Assembly: GCA_942636505.2 (NCBI GenBank)
Contig: CALOGB020000055.1
Location: forward strand, 310,001-374,000
Source of the DNA: an uncultured bacterium
GTDB taxonomy: Bacteria; Pseudomonadota; Alphaproteobacteria; Sphingomonadales; Sphingomonadaceae
Length of the DNA: 64,000 nucleotides
Reading direction: 5' to 3'
Below the pieces are notes generated by a model. That model saw only the letters and a program-made list of their open reading frames with translations, did no database searches and was not told where the DNA came from. This document shows, piece by piece, positions 1-10,794 of this stretch. Positions within the stretch are counted from its first letter, which is position 1, and every line of letters starts with the position of its first letter. The position numbers were made by a program, and so were the translations under genes.

Positions 1-99
1 GCCGACGATTCTTCGCCGTTCCGCGCGGCGCTCGACCGGTTCTTCCATGGCGAAGACGATCAGGCAACATTGGACCTGCTTGCGTCGGGTCCGCGATAA
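1..99 (+). CDS. C-terminal fragment of unidentified protein
   Basis: The first 32 codons of frame 1 are open and end at TAA (97-99). The visible residues are acidic and helical-looking (ending ...DLLASGPR). The start lies left of the window, so the family cannot be identified. The only support for coding is the open frame reaching the edge and the 66-nt gap before a plausible next gene. Confidence 0.45.
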   Translation, partial: ADDSSPFRAALDRFFHGEDDQATLDLLASGPR

Positions 100-165
100 G
101 ACGGGTGTATCGCCTGCGAAAGGTGTAGCATCCCAGCGGGGCCTTCCGCCCCATGAGGTGCCGTG

Positions 166-291
166 ATGGCGAAGAGCCAGAAGAAATCGAGCAAGGAAGT
201 CCGCAAGCCCAAGGCCGAAAAGGCACCCAAGGCGAACGCGTCCAACCCGACCACCAAGGGCAAGCCCGTCGAGATGACGACGCTGAACTGA
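166..291 (+). CDS. 41-residue Lys/Ala/Pro-rich basic hypothetical protein
   Basis: ATG at 166 opens a 41-codon frame rich in Lys, Ser and Pro (begins MAKSQKKSSKEVRKPKAEK, ends EMTTLN). A purine-rich GAGGTG at 155-160 is a suitable ribosome binding site. The composition is that of a small disordered, very basic protein that may bind nucleic acid or another polyanion. I recall similar short Lys-rich proteins annotated as hypothetical in sphingomonads, but no function is known to me. The frame has no signal peptide or membrane segment. Confidence rests on the RBS and biased composition only. Confidence 0.6.
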   Translation: MAKSQKKSSKEVRKPKAEKAPKANASNPTTKGKPVEMTTLN

Positions 292-444
292 GGCGCGCCG
301 GGGCGGGTACCGCGCCGGCAAGATCTTCGACCGGGCGATGACGGAGCGTCTTCCGTTGTTCCGGTCGATCGGGCGCAGCGCAGTATGCCCGAGACAATTA
401 CGCGTCAGGCAACTCAACCCCGCTGCCTGACCACCCGATCCATA

Positions 445-1092
445 TCAGCCCGCTGCGGCGATCTGCCGTAGTGCCTGTTCGAAGACTTCGACCGGTTGGC
501 CGCCCGAGATCAGATGCCGGTCGTTGATCACGATCGCCGGCACCGCATTGATTCCGCGAGCGCGCCACAGTTCCTCCGCCGCGCGAACCTCGTCCGCGTA
601 GCGTCCCGACCGAAGCACCTCTTCTGCGGCAACGGGATCAAGTCCGGCCTTTGCGGCGGCATCGCCCAGCACGCGGTGATCGCCTGGATCGACATTATCA
701 GTGAAATTCGCCGTGAAGAGCGCGTGCTTCAGCGCTGCTTGGCCCCCTTCGACCTGCGCCCAGTGCAACAGCCGGTGCGCGTCGAACGTGTTGTAGATCC
801 GGCTTGCCTCGGTCATCGCCATCGTGAAGCCGAGTTCTCGCGCGCGGTCGACGATCATCGCGCGGTTCGCCGCCGACTGCTCAGGCGTAGACCCGTATTT
901 TTCCGCGATATGCTCGCCGATATTCTGGCCGCCTGCGGGCATCGCCGGATTGAGTTCGAACGGCTGGAAGACGATCTCCGCGTCGAGCGTATCCGCCGCG
1001 CGGACCAACGCCTCTTCCAGCGCGCGCAGGCCGATGATGCACCACGGACAGGCAATGTCCGATACGAAGTCGATCTTGAGATGGGCGGTCAT
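445..1092 (-). CDS. DsbA-family oxidoreductase, FrnE-like
   Basis: A 215-residue thioredoxin-fold protein with CPWC at residues 15-18 directly after the first beta strand (KIDFVSDIACPWC). This is the hallmark of the FrnE/2-hydroxychromene-2-carboxylate isomerase-like branch of the DsbA family. The cis-Pro region appears as INAVPAIVIND near residue 185, and the C-terminal GGQPVEVFEQAL is also typical. There is no signal peptide, so it should be cytoplasmic. The family catalyses thiol-disulfide exchange or glutathione-dependent isomerisation; the substrate cannot be told from sequence. It is divergent from the AlkB-like gene 94 nt away, which would fit a shared stress-response promoter region, but that is inference. 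Confidence 0.9.
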   Translation of the reverse strand: MTAHLKIDFVSDIACPWCIIGLRALEEALVRAADTLDAEIVFQPFELNPAMPAGGQNIGEHIAEKYGSTPEQSAANRAMIVDRARELGFTMAMTEASRIYNTFDAHRLLHWAQVEGGQAALKHALFTANFTDNVDPGDHRVLGDAAAKAGLDPVAAEEVLRSGRYADEVRAAEELWRARGINAVPAIVINDRHLISGGQPVEVFEQALRQIAAAG

Positions 1093-1186
1093 GTCAGTCT
1101 CCGGAAAGCGCGCACTGCGGTAGATGGCGGCGGTGCGATGAGCAACTGCCGGGCGTTCGGCTGGCCATGGCCGCCCGCATCCCTAC

Positions 1187-1783
1187 ATGCCGTCGATGGC
1201 CAATCCGACCGCAGACCTTTTCGGCACGCCCATCCTGCCCGGACTCGAATATCGCGACGCGCTGCTCAGCCGGGATGAGGAAGCGGCGCTGATCGTCCGG
1301 ATCGACGAACAGGACCTGGCGCCGTTCCAGTTCCAGGGTTGGCTGGGCAAGCGGCTGACCCGATCGTTCGGCTGGCATTACGACTTCGACACGAGCCGGT
1401 TCGGCGAGACCGATCCGTTGCCCGACTGGCTGCTGCCGATCCGCCAGCGCGCCGCTGCGTTTGCGAAGCTGCCCGAGGAGGCGCTCATGCAGGCGTTGCT
1501 GATCCGGTACGATCCTGGGGCCGGGATCGGCTGGCACCGCGACCGGCCGGTTTTCGAGCATGTCGTCGGTATTTCGCTCGGCGTGCCGGCGACGATGCGG
1601 TTCCGGCGGCGCAAGGCGGGCGGATTCGACCGCGCCGCCGTGCCGCTTGCGCCTCGATCAGCGTATCATCTCAGCGGCGAGGCGCGGCACGACTGGGAGC
1701 ACAGCATCGCCGAGATGGAGGTGACGCGCTGGTCGATCACCTTCCGCAGTTTTACCGCCAGCGCACCGCAGGACCGGCGCTGA
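1187..1783 (+). CDS. AlkB-like 2-oxoglutarate/Fe(II) dioxygenase
   Basis: The 198-residue product has the AlkB-family iron triad and 2-oxoglutarate arginines: H117-x-D119 in GWHRDRP, distal H172 in DWEHSI, and R181/R187 in RWSITFRSF. AlkB homologues remove alkyl groups from DNA, RNA or protein using Fe(II), O2 and 2-oxoglutarate. This short class, with LLIRYDPGAGIGWHRD, is common in alphaproteobacteria and need not be the adaptive-response alkB itself. A second in-frame ATG lies 9 nt downstream (1196) and could be the true start. It converges on gyrB with only 10 nt between the stops, and no terminator hairpin fits there. Confidence 0.88.
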   Translation: MPSMANPTADLFGTPILPGLEYRDALLSRDEEAALIVRIDEQDLAPFQFQGWLGKRLTRSFGWHYDFDTSRFGETDPLPDWLLPIRQRAAAFAKLPEEALMQALLIRYDPGAGIGWHRDRPVFEHVVGISLGVPATMRFRRRKAGGFDRAAVPLAPRSAYHLSGEARHDWEHSIAEMEVTRWSITFRSFTASAPQDRR

Positions 1784-1793
1784 CGGTCGAAAC

Positions 1794-4667
<2,874 letters not shown>

Positions 4668-4687
4668 ACAGGTTGGGTCGGGCGTGT

Positions 4688-4832
4688 CCCTCTCCCCTTG
4701 GGGAGAGGGAGGGAGGAGCCGGAGGCGACGGGAGGGTGAGGGGGAGTTGGGTGCGCGCCCGAGCCTCACTCCCCTCTCCCTTCCCACGGCAAGTGCCGCG
4801 GGCCCCTTCCCTCTCCCCGGAGGGGCGAGGGA
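4688..4832. repeat. Composite palindromic element B (C/G-rich hairpins)
   Basis: Two short hairpins, CCCTCTCCCC-TT-GGGGAGAGGG at 4688-4709 and a related CCTCTCCCC-GG-AGGGGCGAGG near 4809-4830, flank an inner pair of GAGGGTGAGGGGGA / TCACTCCCCTCTCCC arms. The element ends 10 nt before the stop of the OmpA-like gene, so it may act as that gene's transcription stop. With element A it accounts for most of the 516-nt gene-free stretch 4326-4841. Confidence 0.85.
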
Positions 4833-4841
4833 GTCCTTGCT

Positions 4842-5657
4842 TCAGAAGCGGTCGGCGCGTTGGCCGAGCAGCGTGACTTCGACGCGGCGGTTGAGACGCA
4901 TCCCGGCCGGCGTTGCATTCGTGGCGACCGGGTCGTGCTCGCCGTGGCCGACGACGCTGAAGCGGGCGCGGACGACGTCCATGTCGTCGAACGCCTGGCG
5001 GACGCTCGCCGCGCGGCGCTCGGACAAGTCCTGGTTATGCGCATCGGTGCCGCGTGAGTCCGTGAAGCCGTCGATCGCCACGCGGACGCCGGGGTTGCCG
5101 CGCAAATAGCGGGCGAGCGGCCGCAGCTTCTCGATCGCGCCGGGACGCAACACGGCGCTGTCGGTGCGGAACAGCACGTCCTCCTGCAACGTCAGCGTCG
5201 CGCCGCGCGGGGTCTGGCGGAAGCCGTAGTTGCGCATCGCGCCGCGGTCCCAGGTCGTGGTGGTCTCGACCACCGTGGTGCCACCGCGGTCGCCGCGATA
5301 ACCGCGCGGGTCACGGCCGTATGCATCCCAGTCGAAGCGATCGCGGCGGGGGCCCGCAATCCGCGCAAATTCACGGTTGGCGTCGTCGGCTTCCCGGGGG
5401 CTGATCCGGCCATCGCCGTTCGCGTCGAAGTTCGGCATCACGAATGCGATGCCGCGCCGCGTATTGCGCAGCTCGGGGAAGAGCACAGGCACGCCGGCGC
5501 CTTCGAGGCGGTAGCCGGGGCGTAACCAGGGGGCGCGGCTCATGTCGTAACGCCCCTCGGGGCGTCCGCCGTCACGGACCTGCGCGAAAACTGGGGCGGT
5601 AGTTGCTGCGACCATCAGGACGCCAAGGGCTGCGCGCGTGAAATTCCGGGTCATCAT
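4842..5657 (-). CDS. OmpA-family protein with EF-hand calcium-binding loop
   Basis: A 271-residue exported protein. Residues 1-25 are a signal peptide ending APVFA-Q. An EF-hand loop DANGDGRISPRE (about residues 78-89) matches the calcium-binding DxNxDGxIxxxE pattern. The C-terminal 110 residues are an OmpA/MotB peptidoglycan-binding domain: EDVLFRTDSAVLRP, then GFTDSRGTDAHNQDLSERRA (the NxxLSxxRA diaminopimelate-binding motif) and NRRVEVTLL. It should sit in the periplasm tied to peptidoglycan, with calcium affecting the middle region. There is no lipobox and no N-terminal barrel, so it is a soluble or peripherally attached OmpA-like protein. It stands alone between a palindromic element and recF. 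Confidence 0.88.
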   Translation of the reverse strand: MMTRNFTRAALGVLMVAATTAPVFAQVRDGGRPEGRYDMSRAPWLRPGYRLEGAGVPVLFPELRNTRRGIAFVMPNFDANGDGRISPREADDANREFARIAGPRRDRFDWDAYGRDPRGYRGDRGGTTVVETTTTWDRGAMRNYGFRQTPRGATLTLQEDVLFRTDSAVLRPGAIEKLRPLARYLRGNPGVRVAIDGFTDSRGTDAHNQDLSERRAASVRQAFDDMDVVRARFSVVGHGEHDPVATNATPAGMRLNRRVEVTLLGQRADRF

Positions 5658-5741
5658 GATCTCTCCGTGTCTTCGATGGACGGAGCTTTGCCCGCGCCCG
5701 CTTGAACGCGCGGTGAGCCTGCTCGACAGCGCGCGTTCAGC

Positions 5742-6962
5742 CTAACGCCCGACCGCGATCCGCGTTGCGTGGGCGCCGATCGCGTCGAACAGCGCATCCT
5801 CGGTCCCGGTCATCCACACCTGCCCGCGGTCTGCGAGCCGGGCGAACAGCGCCGCGCGGCGGGATGGGTCGAGGTGTGCGGCGACCTCGTCGAGGAGGAG
5901 GACGGGGGGCTGGCCGGTGCGTTCGGCGACGAGGTCGGCGTGGGCGAGGACGATACCGAGCAGGAGCGCCTTCTGCTCGCCGGTCGAGGCGAGTGACGCG
6001 GCGCGGTCCTTGTCGAGGTGCGTGACGATGAGGTCGACGCGGTGGGGGCCGCTGAGCGTGCGCCCGGCAGCGGCGTCGCGAGCGCGGCCCTGGGCGAGGT
6101 CGGCTTGCAGGCGCGTGGTGTCGCCGGCCCAGCCTTCGAGCGTGAGACCGGCGCGGGGGAACGGGCCGTCGTCCTGATGCGCAAGCCTCGTCCCGAGCAG
6201 GGCGACTGTCTCGCGCCGTGCCGCATCGACGGCGGCGCCGTGCTCGGCCATCTGCGCTTCGAGCGCAGAGAGCCAGTCGCCGTCGGGACGGCCTTCGTCG
6301 GCGAGCAGGCGGTTTCGCGCACGCATCGCGGCGTCGTAGCGGGCGGCGTGGTGGGCGTGGCTCGGGGCGAGCGCCAGCGTGAGGCGGTCGAGGAAGCCGC
6401 GGCGTTCGCCTGCGGGGGCGACGAAGAGGCGGTCCATTGCGGGGGTCAGCCAGAGGATCGTGAGCCACTCGGCGAGTGCGTTGGCGGTGGTGGTCGCGCC
6501 CTGGATGCGGACGATGCGGCGTTCCGGGGCGGAGGCTAGCGTGCCGGTTGCGACGTCGACTTCGGCTGGTATCTGAATCTGGCCCTGTGCTTCTGGCTCC
6601 CCTTCCGCTTGCGGGAGGGGTTGGGGGAGGGGCGCGTTTTCCTCGATGCCGGACGCCAGTACGTACGTCGTGCCCTCCCCTGACCCCTCCCGCAAGCGGG
6701 AGGGGAATTCTGTTGCGCTATTCTGCGAGCGCTCTGGAAACAGCGTGGCCGCTACGCCGAAGCCGCCTGCCCCACCTTGTCGCGCCATTTCGCCGAGTGC
6801 CGCTCTCCGCAGCCCACGGCCGGGGGCGAGCAGCGACACCGCTTCAAGGATATTCGTCTTGCCCGCGCCATTCTCGCCGGTCAGCACGACGAACCCTGGT
6901 CCCGGCGTCAGCGTCAGGTCGGCGTGATTGCGAAAATCGGTAAGGACGAGGCGCGAGAGCAT
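5742..6962 (-). CDS. recF: DNA replication/repair ATPase RecF, with in-frame palindromic insert
   Basis: RecF is an SMC-like ABC ATPase that loads RecA at gaps through RecOR. Walker A is GENGAGKT near residue 30, the ABC signature is [11 protein letters not shown], and Walker B is [12 protein letters not shown]. The protein has 406 residues, about 35-45 more than usual. The extra residues (roughly 86-122, [11 protein letters not shown]...[11 protein letters not shown]) are the translation of a 35-bp inverted-repeat element at 6597-6707. The frame is kept through it, and all catalytic motifs lie outside it, so the protein is probably active. There is no gene-to-gene overlap; a second repeat lies just upstream of the start. 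Confidence 0.93.
   Translation of the reverse strand: MLSRLVLTDFRNHADLTLTPGPGFVVLTGENGAGKTNILEAVSLLAPGRGLRRAALGEMARQGGAGGFGVAATLFPERSQNSATEFPSRLREGSGEGTTYVLASGIEENAPLPQPLPQAEGEPEAQGQIQIPAEVDVATGTLASAPERRIVRIQGATTTANALAEWLTILWLTPAMDRLFVAPAGERRGFLDRLTLALAPSHAHHAARYDAAMRARNRLLADEGRPDGDWLSALEAQMAEHGAAVDAARRETVALLGTRLAHQDDGPFPRAGLTLEGWAGDTTRLQADLAQGRARDAAAGRTLSGPHRVDLIVTHLDKDRAASLASTGEQKALLLGIVLAHADLVAERTGQPPVLLLDEVAAHLDPSRRAALFARLADRGQVWMTGTEDALFDAIGAHATRIAVGR
6597..6707. repeat. Palindromic element inserted inside the recF coding sequence
   Basis: Arms 6597-6631 and 6673-6707 match as reverse complements at 31 of 35 positions, around the core CCGCTTGCGGGAGGGG, with a 41-nt spacer. It is fully translated in frame within recF. 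Its composition resembles the intergenic C/G-rich palindromes at 4688 and 11526. Confidence 0.9.
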
Positions 6963-7008
6963 TGCACCCGCCTTAAAGGACTTTCGAAGCCGATTGCATC
7001 GCCCTTTT

Positions 7009-7079
7009 CCGTTCGGCCCGAGCGAAGTCTAACGGCATGGCACGAGCGCCAGTGCTTCGACTTCGCTCAGCACGAACGG
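7009..7079. repeat. Palindromic element, TTCG/GAGCGAAGTC type
   Basis: Arms CCGTTCGGCCCGAGCGAAGTC (7009-7029) and its near reverse complement ending CACGAACGG (7059-7079) flank a 29-nt spacer. It lies in the recF-coq4 gap. A longer relative (arms beginning CCGTTCGTGCTGAG) is at 61671-61819. Confidence 0.75.
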
Positions 7080-7160
7080 GGGAAGGGATCGATCCGATCA
7101 CAACCGCGCTAGCGACACGCCCAGTCCGCTATCGAGCCCAATGCGCTATCGAGCCTCGCT

Positions 7161-7967
7161 TCAGGCGGCGATCCGCTCCGGCGCGATCGCGGGTGCCGCC
7201 GCGGTCGCCGCCTTCTGCGTGCTCAGATACGACGCCAGCGCCGGTCCGAGTTCGCGCTGCGCGTGCAGATACGCGACCGGCGTGACGATGCCGAGCCGTT
7301 CGCGCGCGGCTTCCAGCGGCTCGTGGAGCAGTTCGAGATAATCCTCACCCGACACCCACTTCGCTTTCCGCCCGTTGCGATAGCCTTCCCAGACCGCCTT
7401 TGCGAACAGCTTGCTGCCGGTGACGCGCATGCTCTTCAGCGCCGCCGCGGAGCCGATCAGCGCCCAGCCGAGCCCGCCGACCTGCGCATAGCTGAACGCG
7501 ACGAGCGCCGCCTCGCCCATGCTTTCGTCCGCCTTGTAGCCGGTCAGCACGTGCCAGATGTCGTGCGTGTCGCGCACCCGCCGGCCGAACCACGCATAAG
7601 GATGCGCCAGATCGTCCTCGGATGGCACGAGCCGCGAGACCTCGACCAGGCCGTCGGCGGAATAGCCCGTCGTCTCGAGGAAATGGCGATACGCCGCCCC
7701 GACCGTGCCGGGCGCGAAGCTCGCGACGAACGCGGGGTCGGAGAAACGCTGCGCGAGTTCGACGCGGTCATAGGCGATCCGCCCGCCCTGCTCGGAAGCG
7801 ATCAGCCGCGCGTAATTCATCGGCGCATTGCCGACGTTCAGCGCCCGCATGATCCGGAAAACCTGCGTCGTGTCGTCGCCGTTCGCGAGCAATTTCTTGA
7901 TCGCATCGAACGCCGTACGCCAATCGCGACGACCGGTCGTACCGGGAAACGGAGGAAGCTTCGCCAT
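7161..7967 (-). CDS. coq4: Coq4-family ubiquinone biosynthesis protein
   Basis: A 268-residue soluble protein of the Coq4 family. The zinc-ligand pattern HDxxH is at H135-D136-H139 (DTHDIWHVLTGY), followed by E152 in MGE, and the family GWALIGSAAAL helix follows. Coq4 organises the ubiquinone biosynthetic complex, and recent work on the family implicates it in removing the C1 carboxyl of the quinone ring precursor. A strong Shine-Dalgarno AGGAGT (7975-7980) fixes the start. The promoter carries an inverted repeat overlapping its -10 box, so a repressor probably controls it. The last ~20 residues (Ala-rich) are a variable tail. Confidence 0.9.
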   Translation of the reverse strand: MAKLPPFPGTTGRRDWRTAFDAIKKLLANGDDTTQVFRIMRALNVGNAPMNYARLIASEQGGRIAYDRVELAQRFSDPAFVASFAPGTVGAAYRHFLETTGYSADGLVEVSRLVPSEDDLAHPYAWFGRRVRDTHDIWHVLTGYKADESMGEAALVAFSYAQVGGLGWALIGSAAALKSMRVTGSKLFAKAVWEGYRNGRKAKWVSGEDYLELLHEPLEAARERLGIVTPVAYLHAQRELGPALASYLSTQKAATAAAPAIAPERIAA

Positions 7968-7980
7968 CGAGTCGACTCCT

Positions 7981-8023
7981 TACTGACATTGCTGTTAGTA
8001 TTGAGCAGCGGGCGAGGAGTCAA
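7981..8023 (-). promoter_or_regulatory. coq4 promoter with embedded operator-like inverted repeat
   Basis: On the minus strand TTGACT (8023-8018), a 17-nt spacer and TACTAA (8000-7995) form a well-spaced sigma-70-type promoter. The -10 box is the first arm of an inverted repeat, TACTGACA-TTGC-TGTTAGTA on the plus strand (7981-8000), ending next to the AGGAGT ribosome binding site. The arms match at 7 of 8 positions. The geometry is that of a TetR-type repressor site; no such regulator gene is in the window. Confidence 0.7.
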
Positions 8024-8448
8024 TCGAGGACGGCATCTACGTCGACACGCATCTGCGTGGCCGCTTGCGCAAGGTCGTGATCGAGCGTCGCTAAGGACCA
8101 ACCGCGCGCGACGACGATCGCGAGGTGAAGGGCGTCTCCGGAGCGCAGCTTCAGATCACCGCGATCGAGCAACGTTGCCGCCAACGCAAAATCGGTTTCG
8201 GTGACTGACTCCACGTGAAGTTCCTCGGCGCAAAACCGTTGCCACGCCTTCATCACACCGTTCCAACCAGCGGTGTCGATGACGCCCAATCGCCGTTTCA
8301 TCGCAAGCGCACCGGAAAACTCAGTAATGACCCAATGGCTGACCGCCAGAGTATCAGACCGTCGCGATAGCCACGCGCGTACGTCCTCGCTTTGCGCCTC
8401 GGCGGTGAAGGCCGACACCACCACCGCCGTGTCGCAGTAGAGGGTCAA
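8020..8448 (-). CDS. VapC-type PIN-domain toxin ribonuclease
   Basis: A 142-residue PIN domain. The metal-binding acidic residues are D6 (LYCDTA), E43 (VITEFSGAL), D105 (SGDALHLA) and D123/D125 (TLDHDLA). PIN toxins of the VapC group cleave specific RNAs, often tRNA or rRNA loops, when freed from the antitoxin. Its start overlaps the antitoxin stop by 4 nt (ATGA, 8445-8448), the normal order and coupling of a vapBC operon. Its stop overlaps the -35 box of the coq4 promoter, suggesting the module arrived or was trimmed right up to that promoter. Confidence 0.9.
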   Translation of the reverse strand: MTLYCDTAVVVSAFTAEAQSEDVRAWLSRRSDTLAVSHWVITEFSGALAMKRRLGVIDTAGWNGVMKAWQRFCAEELHVESVTETDFALAATLLDRGDLKLRSGDALHLAIVVARGWSLATLDHDLAQAATQMRVDVDAVLD

Positions 8449-8696
8449 TACCGCGAATCGTCACGCATCTGCCGGACGAGGTCACGCGCAGATGTTGGAT
8501 CGTAAGGCAGCGACTTCGCCAACGCTTCGAGCGCGCTGACGTCGATGGGCTTGCGGCGCGGGAGCGGCGGTGCCTCGGGGGTCACGCGGGCAAAGGGTTG
8601 GCCATTGCGCGTGATCTGCACGGCCTCGCCAGCTTCGAGCCGGTCGATCAGCGTGCCCAGTTCATCTTTCAGATCCGCGATGTTGATCGAGTTCAT
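8445..8696 (-). CDS. Phd/YefM-like VapB antitoxin
   Basis: An 83-residue protein with an N-terminal DNA-binding module of the Phd/YefM type (INIADLKDELGTLIDRLEAGEAVQI, followed by TRNGQPFARV). The C-terminal half (LPRRKPIDVSALEALAKS...DSRY) should wrap the VapC active site. A GGAG Shine-Dalgarno lies upstream, next to an 11-bp inverted repeat that is the probable operator for autoregulation. It is translationally coupled to the toxin gene. Confidence 0.88.
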   Translation of the reverse strand: MNSINIADLKDELGTLIDRLEAGEAVQITRNGQPFARVTPEAPPLPRRKPIDVSALEALAKSLPYDPTSARDLVRQMRDDSRY

Positions 8697-8706
8697 GATC
8701 CGGCTC

Positions 8707-8744
8707 CTGCCTGTCGCACCGCTATACCATGGCGCGACAGGCAG
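8707..8744 (-). promoter_or_regulatory. vapBC promoter/operator inverted repeat (or dnaN terminator)
   Basis: CTGCCTGTCGC (8707-8717) and its perfect complement GCGACAGGCAG (8734-8744) flank a 16-nt spacer that on the minus strand reads GCCATGGTATAGCGGT, containing a TATAGC -10 box. This sits 11 nt upstream of the antitoxin ATG. Binding of the VapB-VapC complex to such repeats is usual. The same hairpin follows the dnaN stop and could instead end dnaN transcripts, though it lacks a T-run. Confidence 0.6.
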
Positions 8745-8750
8745 ACCGAA

Positions 8751-9869
8751 TCACACCCGCATCGGCATCAGCACGTACAGTGCGGGCGACTTGTCGTTCT
8801 CGCGGATCAGCGTCGGGGCGGCGGCGTCCGCCAGATGCACCTCGACCATGTCGCCGTCGATCTGCGCGAGGATGTCCATCAGATAGCGGCTGTTGAAGCC
8901 GATCTCGAACGGCAGCGCGACGTAATCGCCAGGGACTTCCTCCGCGGCGGTGCCGTTTTCGGGGGATGTGACCGACAGCGTGATCTTGTCGCGGTCGAGC
9001 GCCATCTTCACCGCGCGCGTCTTTTCCGTCGCGATCGTGGAGACGCGGTCGACGCCTTCCATGAAGCTCTTCGGGTCGATCTTGAGGATCTTGTCGTTGC
9101 CGGTCGGGATCACGCGGCTGTAATCGGGGAAGGTGCCGTCGATCAGCTTCGAGGTCAGGATCGCCTGGCCGAGGTCGAAACGGATCTTGGTCGGTGACAG
9201 CGACACGCCGACCGAACCGTCGACCTCGTCGAGCAGTTTGCGCAACTCACCGATGCATTTGCGCGGCACGATCACGTCGGGCATCGATTCGGCACCCTCG
9301 GGACGCGGCAGCGTGACGCGCGCGAGACGGTGGCCGTCGGTCGCGGCGGCCTTCAGCACCGGGTTCGAGCTGTCGCCGTCGGCGACGTGCAGGAAGATGC
9401 CGTTGAGGTAATAGCGGGTCTCTTCGGTCGAGATCGCGAAGCGCGTCTTGTCGATGATCTGCTTGAGCGTCTCGGCGGGCAGTTCGAACTGGGTCGGCAG
9501 CTCGCCCTCGGCGATCACCGGGAAATCGTCGCGCGGCAGCGTGCCGAGCGAAAAGCGCGCACGGCCTGCGACGATGCTCATCCGGCCTTCCGATGCCGCG
9601 AGCTGGACCTGCGAGCCTTCCGGCAGCTTGCGCGCGATGTCGAATAGCGTGTGCGCGGACACGGTGGTCGCGCCGGGCTGGTCGACCGCCGCCGCGATCG
9701 ATTCGTTGATCTGCAAGTCGAGGTCGGTCGCCATCAGTTTCAGCGTGCCCTCGGCGGTCGCCTCGATCAGCACGTTCGACAGGATGGGGATGGTGTTGCG
9801 CCGCTCCACCACGGACTGGACATGGCTCAGCCCCTTGAGGAGCGTTGCGCGTTCGATCGTCGCCTTCAT
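8751..9869 (-). CDS. dnaN: DNA polymerase III beta sliding clamp
   Basis: A 372-residue protein of exactly the usual clamp length, with three repeated clamp folds and the family C terminus ALYVLMPMRV. The N terminus MKATIERATLLKGL matches the family, so ATG at 9869 is chosen over an upstream in-frame start at 9914. The clamp is a ring-shaped dimer that tethers DNA polymerases and repair factors to DNA through a hydrophobic pocket. dnaN, recF and gyrB lie in the same neighbourhood here, but each is separated by unrelated genes, unlike the compact dnaA-dnaN-recF-gyrB order. Confidence 0.97.
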   Translation of the reverse strand: MKATIERATLLKGLSHVQSVVERRNTIPILSNVLIEATAEGTLKLMATDLDLQINESIAAAVDQPGATTVSAHTLFDIARKLPEGSQVQLAASEGRMSIVAGRARFSLGTLPRDDFPVIAEGELPTQFELPAETLKQIIDKTRFAISTEETRYYLNGIFLHVADGDSSNPVLKAAATDGHRLARVTLPRPEGAESMPDVIVPRKCIGELRKLLDEVDGSVGVSLSPTKIRFDLGQAILTSKLIDGTFPDYSRVIPTGNDKILKIDPKSFMEGVDRVSTIATEKTRAVKMALDRDKITLSVTSPENGTAAEEVPGDYVALPFEIGFNSRYLMDILAQIDGDMVEVHLADAAAPTLIRENDKSPALYVLMPMRV

Positions 9870-9937
9870 CGTAATTCCCCCCGCCACCGCAGCCGGACTC
9901 GGGGCTGGGGGCAATCCGCAGATGGCTTACCCAACAA

Positions 9938-9972
9938 CAAAGGGTCGGAGCAAGCGCCCCGACCCTTCTTTG
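9938..9972 (-). terminator. Rho-independent-type terminator of the outer-membrane barrel gene
   Basis: Stem GGGTCGG (9942-9948) / CCGACCC (9959-9965) with a 10-nt loop. On the minus strand it is followed by TTTGTTG. It lies about 35 nt past the stop of the barrel gene. Confidence 0.7.
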
Positions 9973-9999
9973 ATCACGGTAAACGTCGCGTTAAAGTGA

Positions 10000-10653
10000 T
10001 CAGAAGCGGAAGCCGTAGCTCGCCACGACCTGATGGCGATCGGTATCGACGTCGAAGCGGCTGCTGGTGGCGCCGGTCGCATAGTCGATGTTGCCGCGCT
10101 CATAGTTCGAATAGCGGTATTCGAGCTTGGCGTAGCTGTTCGGCCCCATCGCGTGCTCGGCGCCCGCACCGACGCGCCAGCCGTCGAGCTTGAAATTATT
10201 GTCGGTCGTCTGGCTGGTGCTGCCCGCGAGCACTTCAAGCTTCGAGTTGGTGTAGCCGCCCTTGACGTACAGCATCGTCGTCGGTGCGACGACATAGCCC
10301 GCGCGCGCGCCGACATAGATGTCGCGGCCCTGCTTGACGCGGCCATAGCCGAAGTCGCTGGTGTAATCGTTGCGGTCGCTCTTCGCGGTCGAACCCGTCA
10401 GTTCGGCTTCGGCGCCGAGCACGATGTTATCCGATGTCGCGATATCGTAGCCGATGCCGCCGCCGTACAGCAGGCCGTCGATCTTCTGGTCGTCGCGTCC
10501 GTTGTTGTTGGACACGCTGCTGCCGGCGCCGGTGTGGTCGTAGCCGAGCGTGGCCTCGACGCGGGGGCCGGTGAAGGTCGGGTTGGTCTGCGCGAGCGCG
10601 GGTGCGGCCACTGCGGTGGTGGCGAGCAGCGAGACGGCGATGAGCGTACGCAT
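10000..10653 (-). CDS. Outer-membrane beta-barrel protein (OmpA/Opa-like porin family)
   Basis: A 217-residue exported protein. The start is set by GGAGTAAC just upstream and a clear signal peptide (MRTLIAVSLLATTAVAAPALA-Q). The mature part alternates hydrophobic and polar residues as in an 8-stranded barrel: VEATLGYDHTGAG, GGIGYDI, NIVLGAEAELTGS, DIYVGARAGYV, MLYVKGGYTNSKL, WRVGAGAEHAMG, AKLEYRYSNYERG. It ends in a terminal Phe (VASYGFRF), the BAM recognition signal. This is the outer_membrane beta-barrel/opacity-like family common in sphingomonads; its transport or adhesion role is not known. It is monocistronic with its own terminator. Confidence 0.88.
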   Translation of the reverse strand: MRTLIAVSLLATTAVAAPALAQTNPTFTGPRVEATLGYDHTGAGSSVSNNNGRDDQKIDGLLYGGGIGYDIATSDNIVLGAEAELTGSTAKSDRNDYTSDFGYGRVKQGRDIYVGARAGYVVAPTTMLYVKGGYTNSKLEVLAGSTSQTTDNNFKLDGWRVGAGAEHAMGPNSYAKLEYRYSNYERGNIDYATGATSSRFDVDTDRHQVVASYGFRF

Positions 10654-10794
10654 TGGGGTTACTCCTTTACTGATCTGGCGCCCCATTACGCGGGGCGGAC
10701 CGCTCCAATGGACCAACCGCGCGGGCGTTGCATGAACCCCAGATAAACGCGGAAATCCGTTGCTTTTGCGCCACAGGGGGTTGAAACGCGGGCC

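Noticed and set aside
7968..8019. A TetR regulator gene next to coq4
   Set aside because: The only gene adjacent is the VapC toxin; no helix-turn-helix protein fits in the space.
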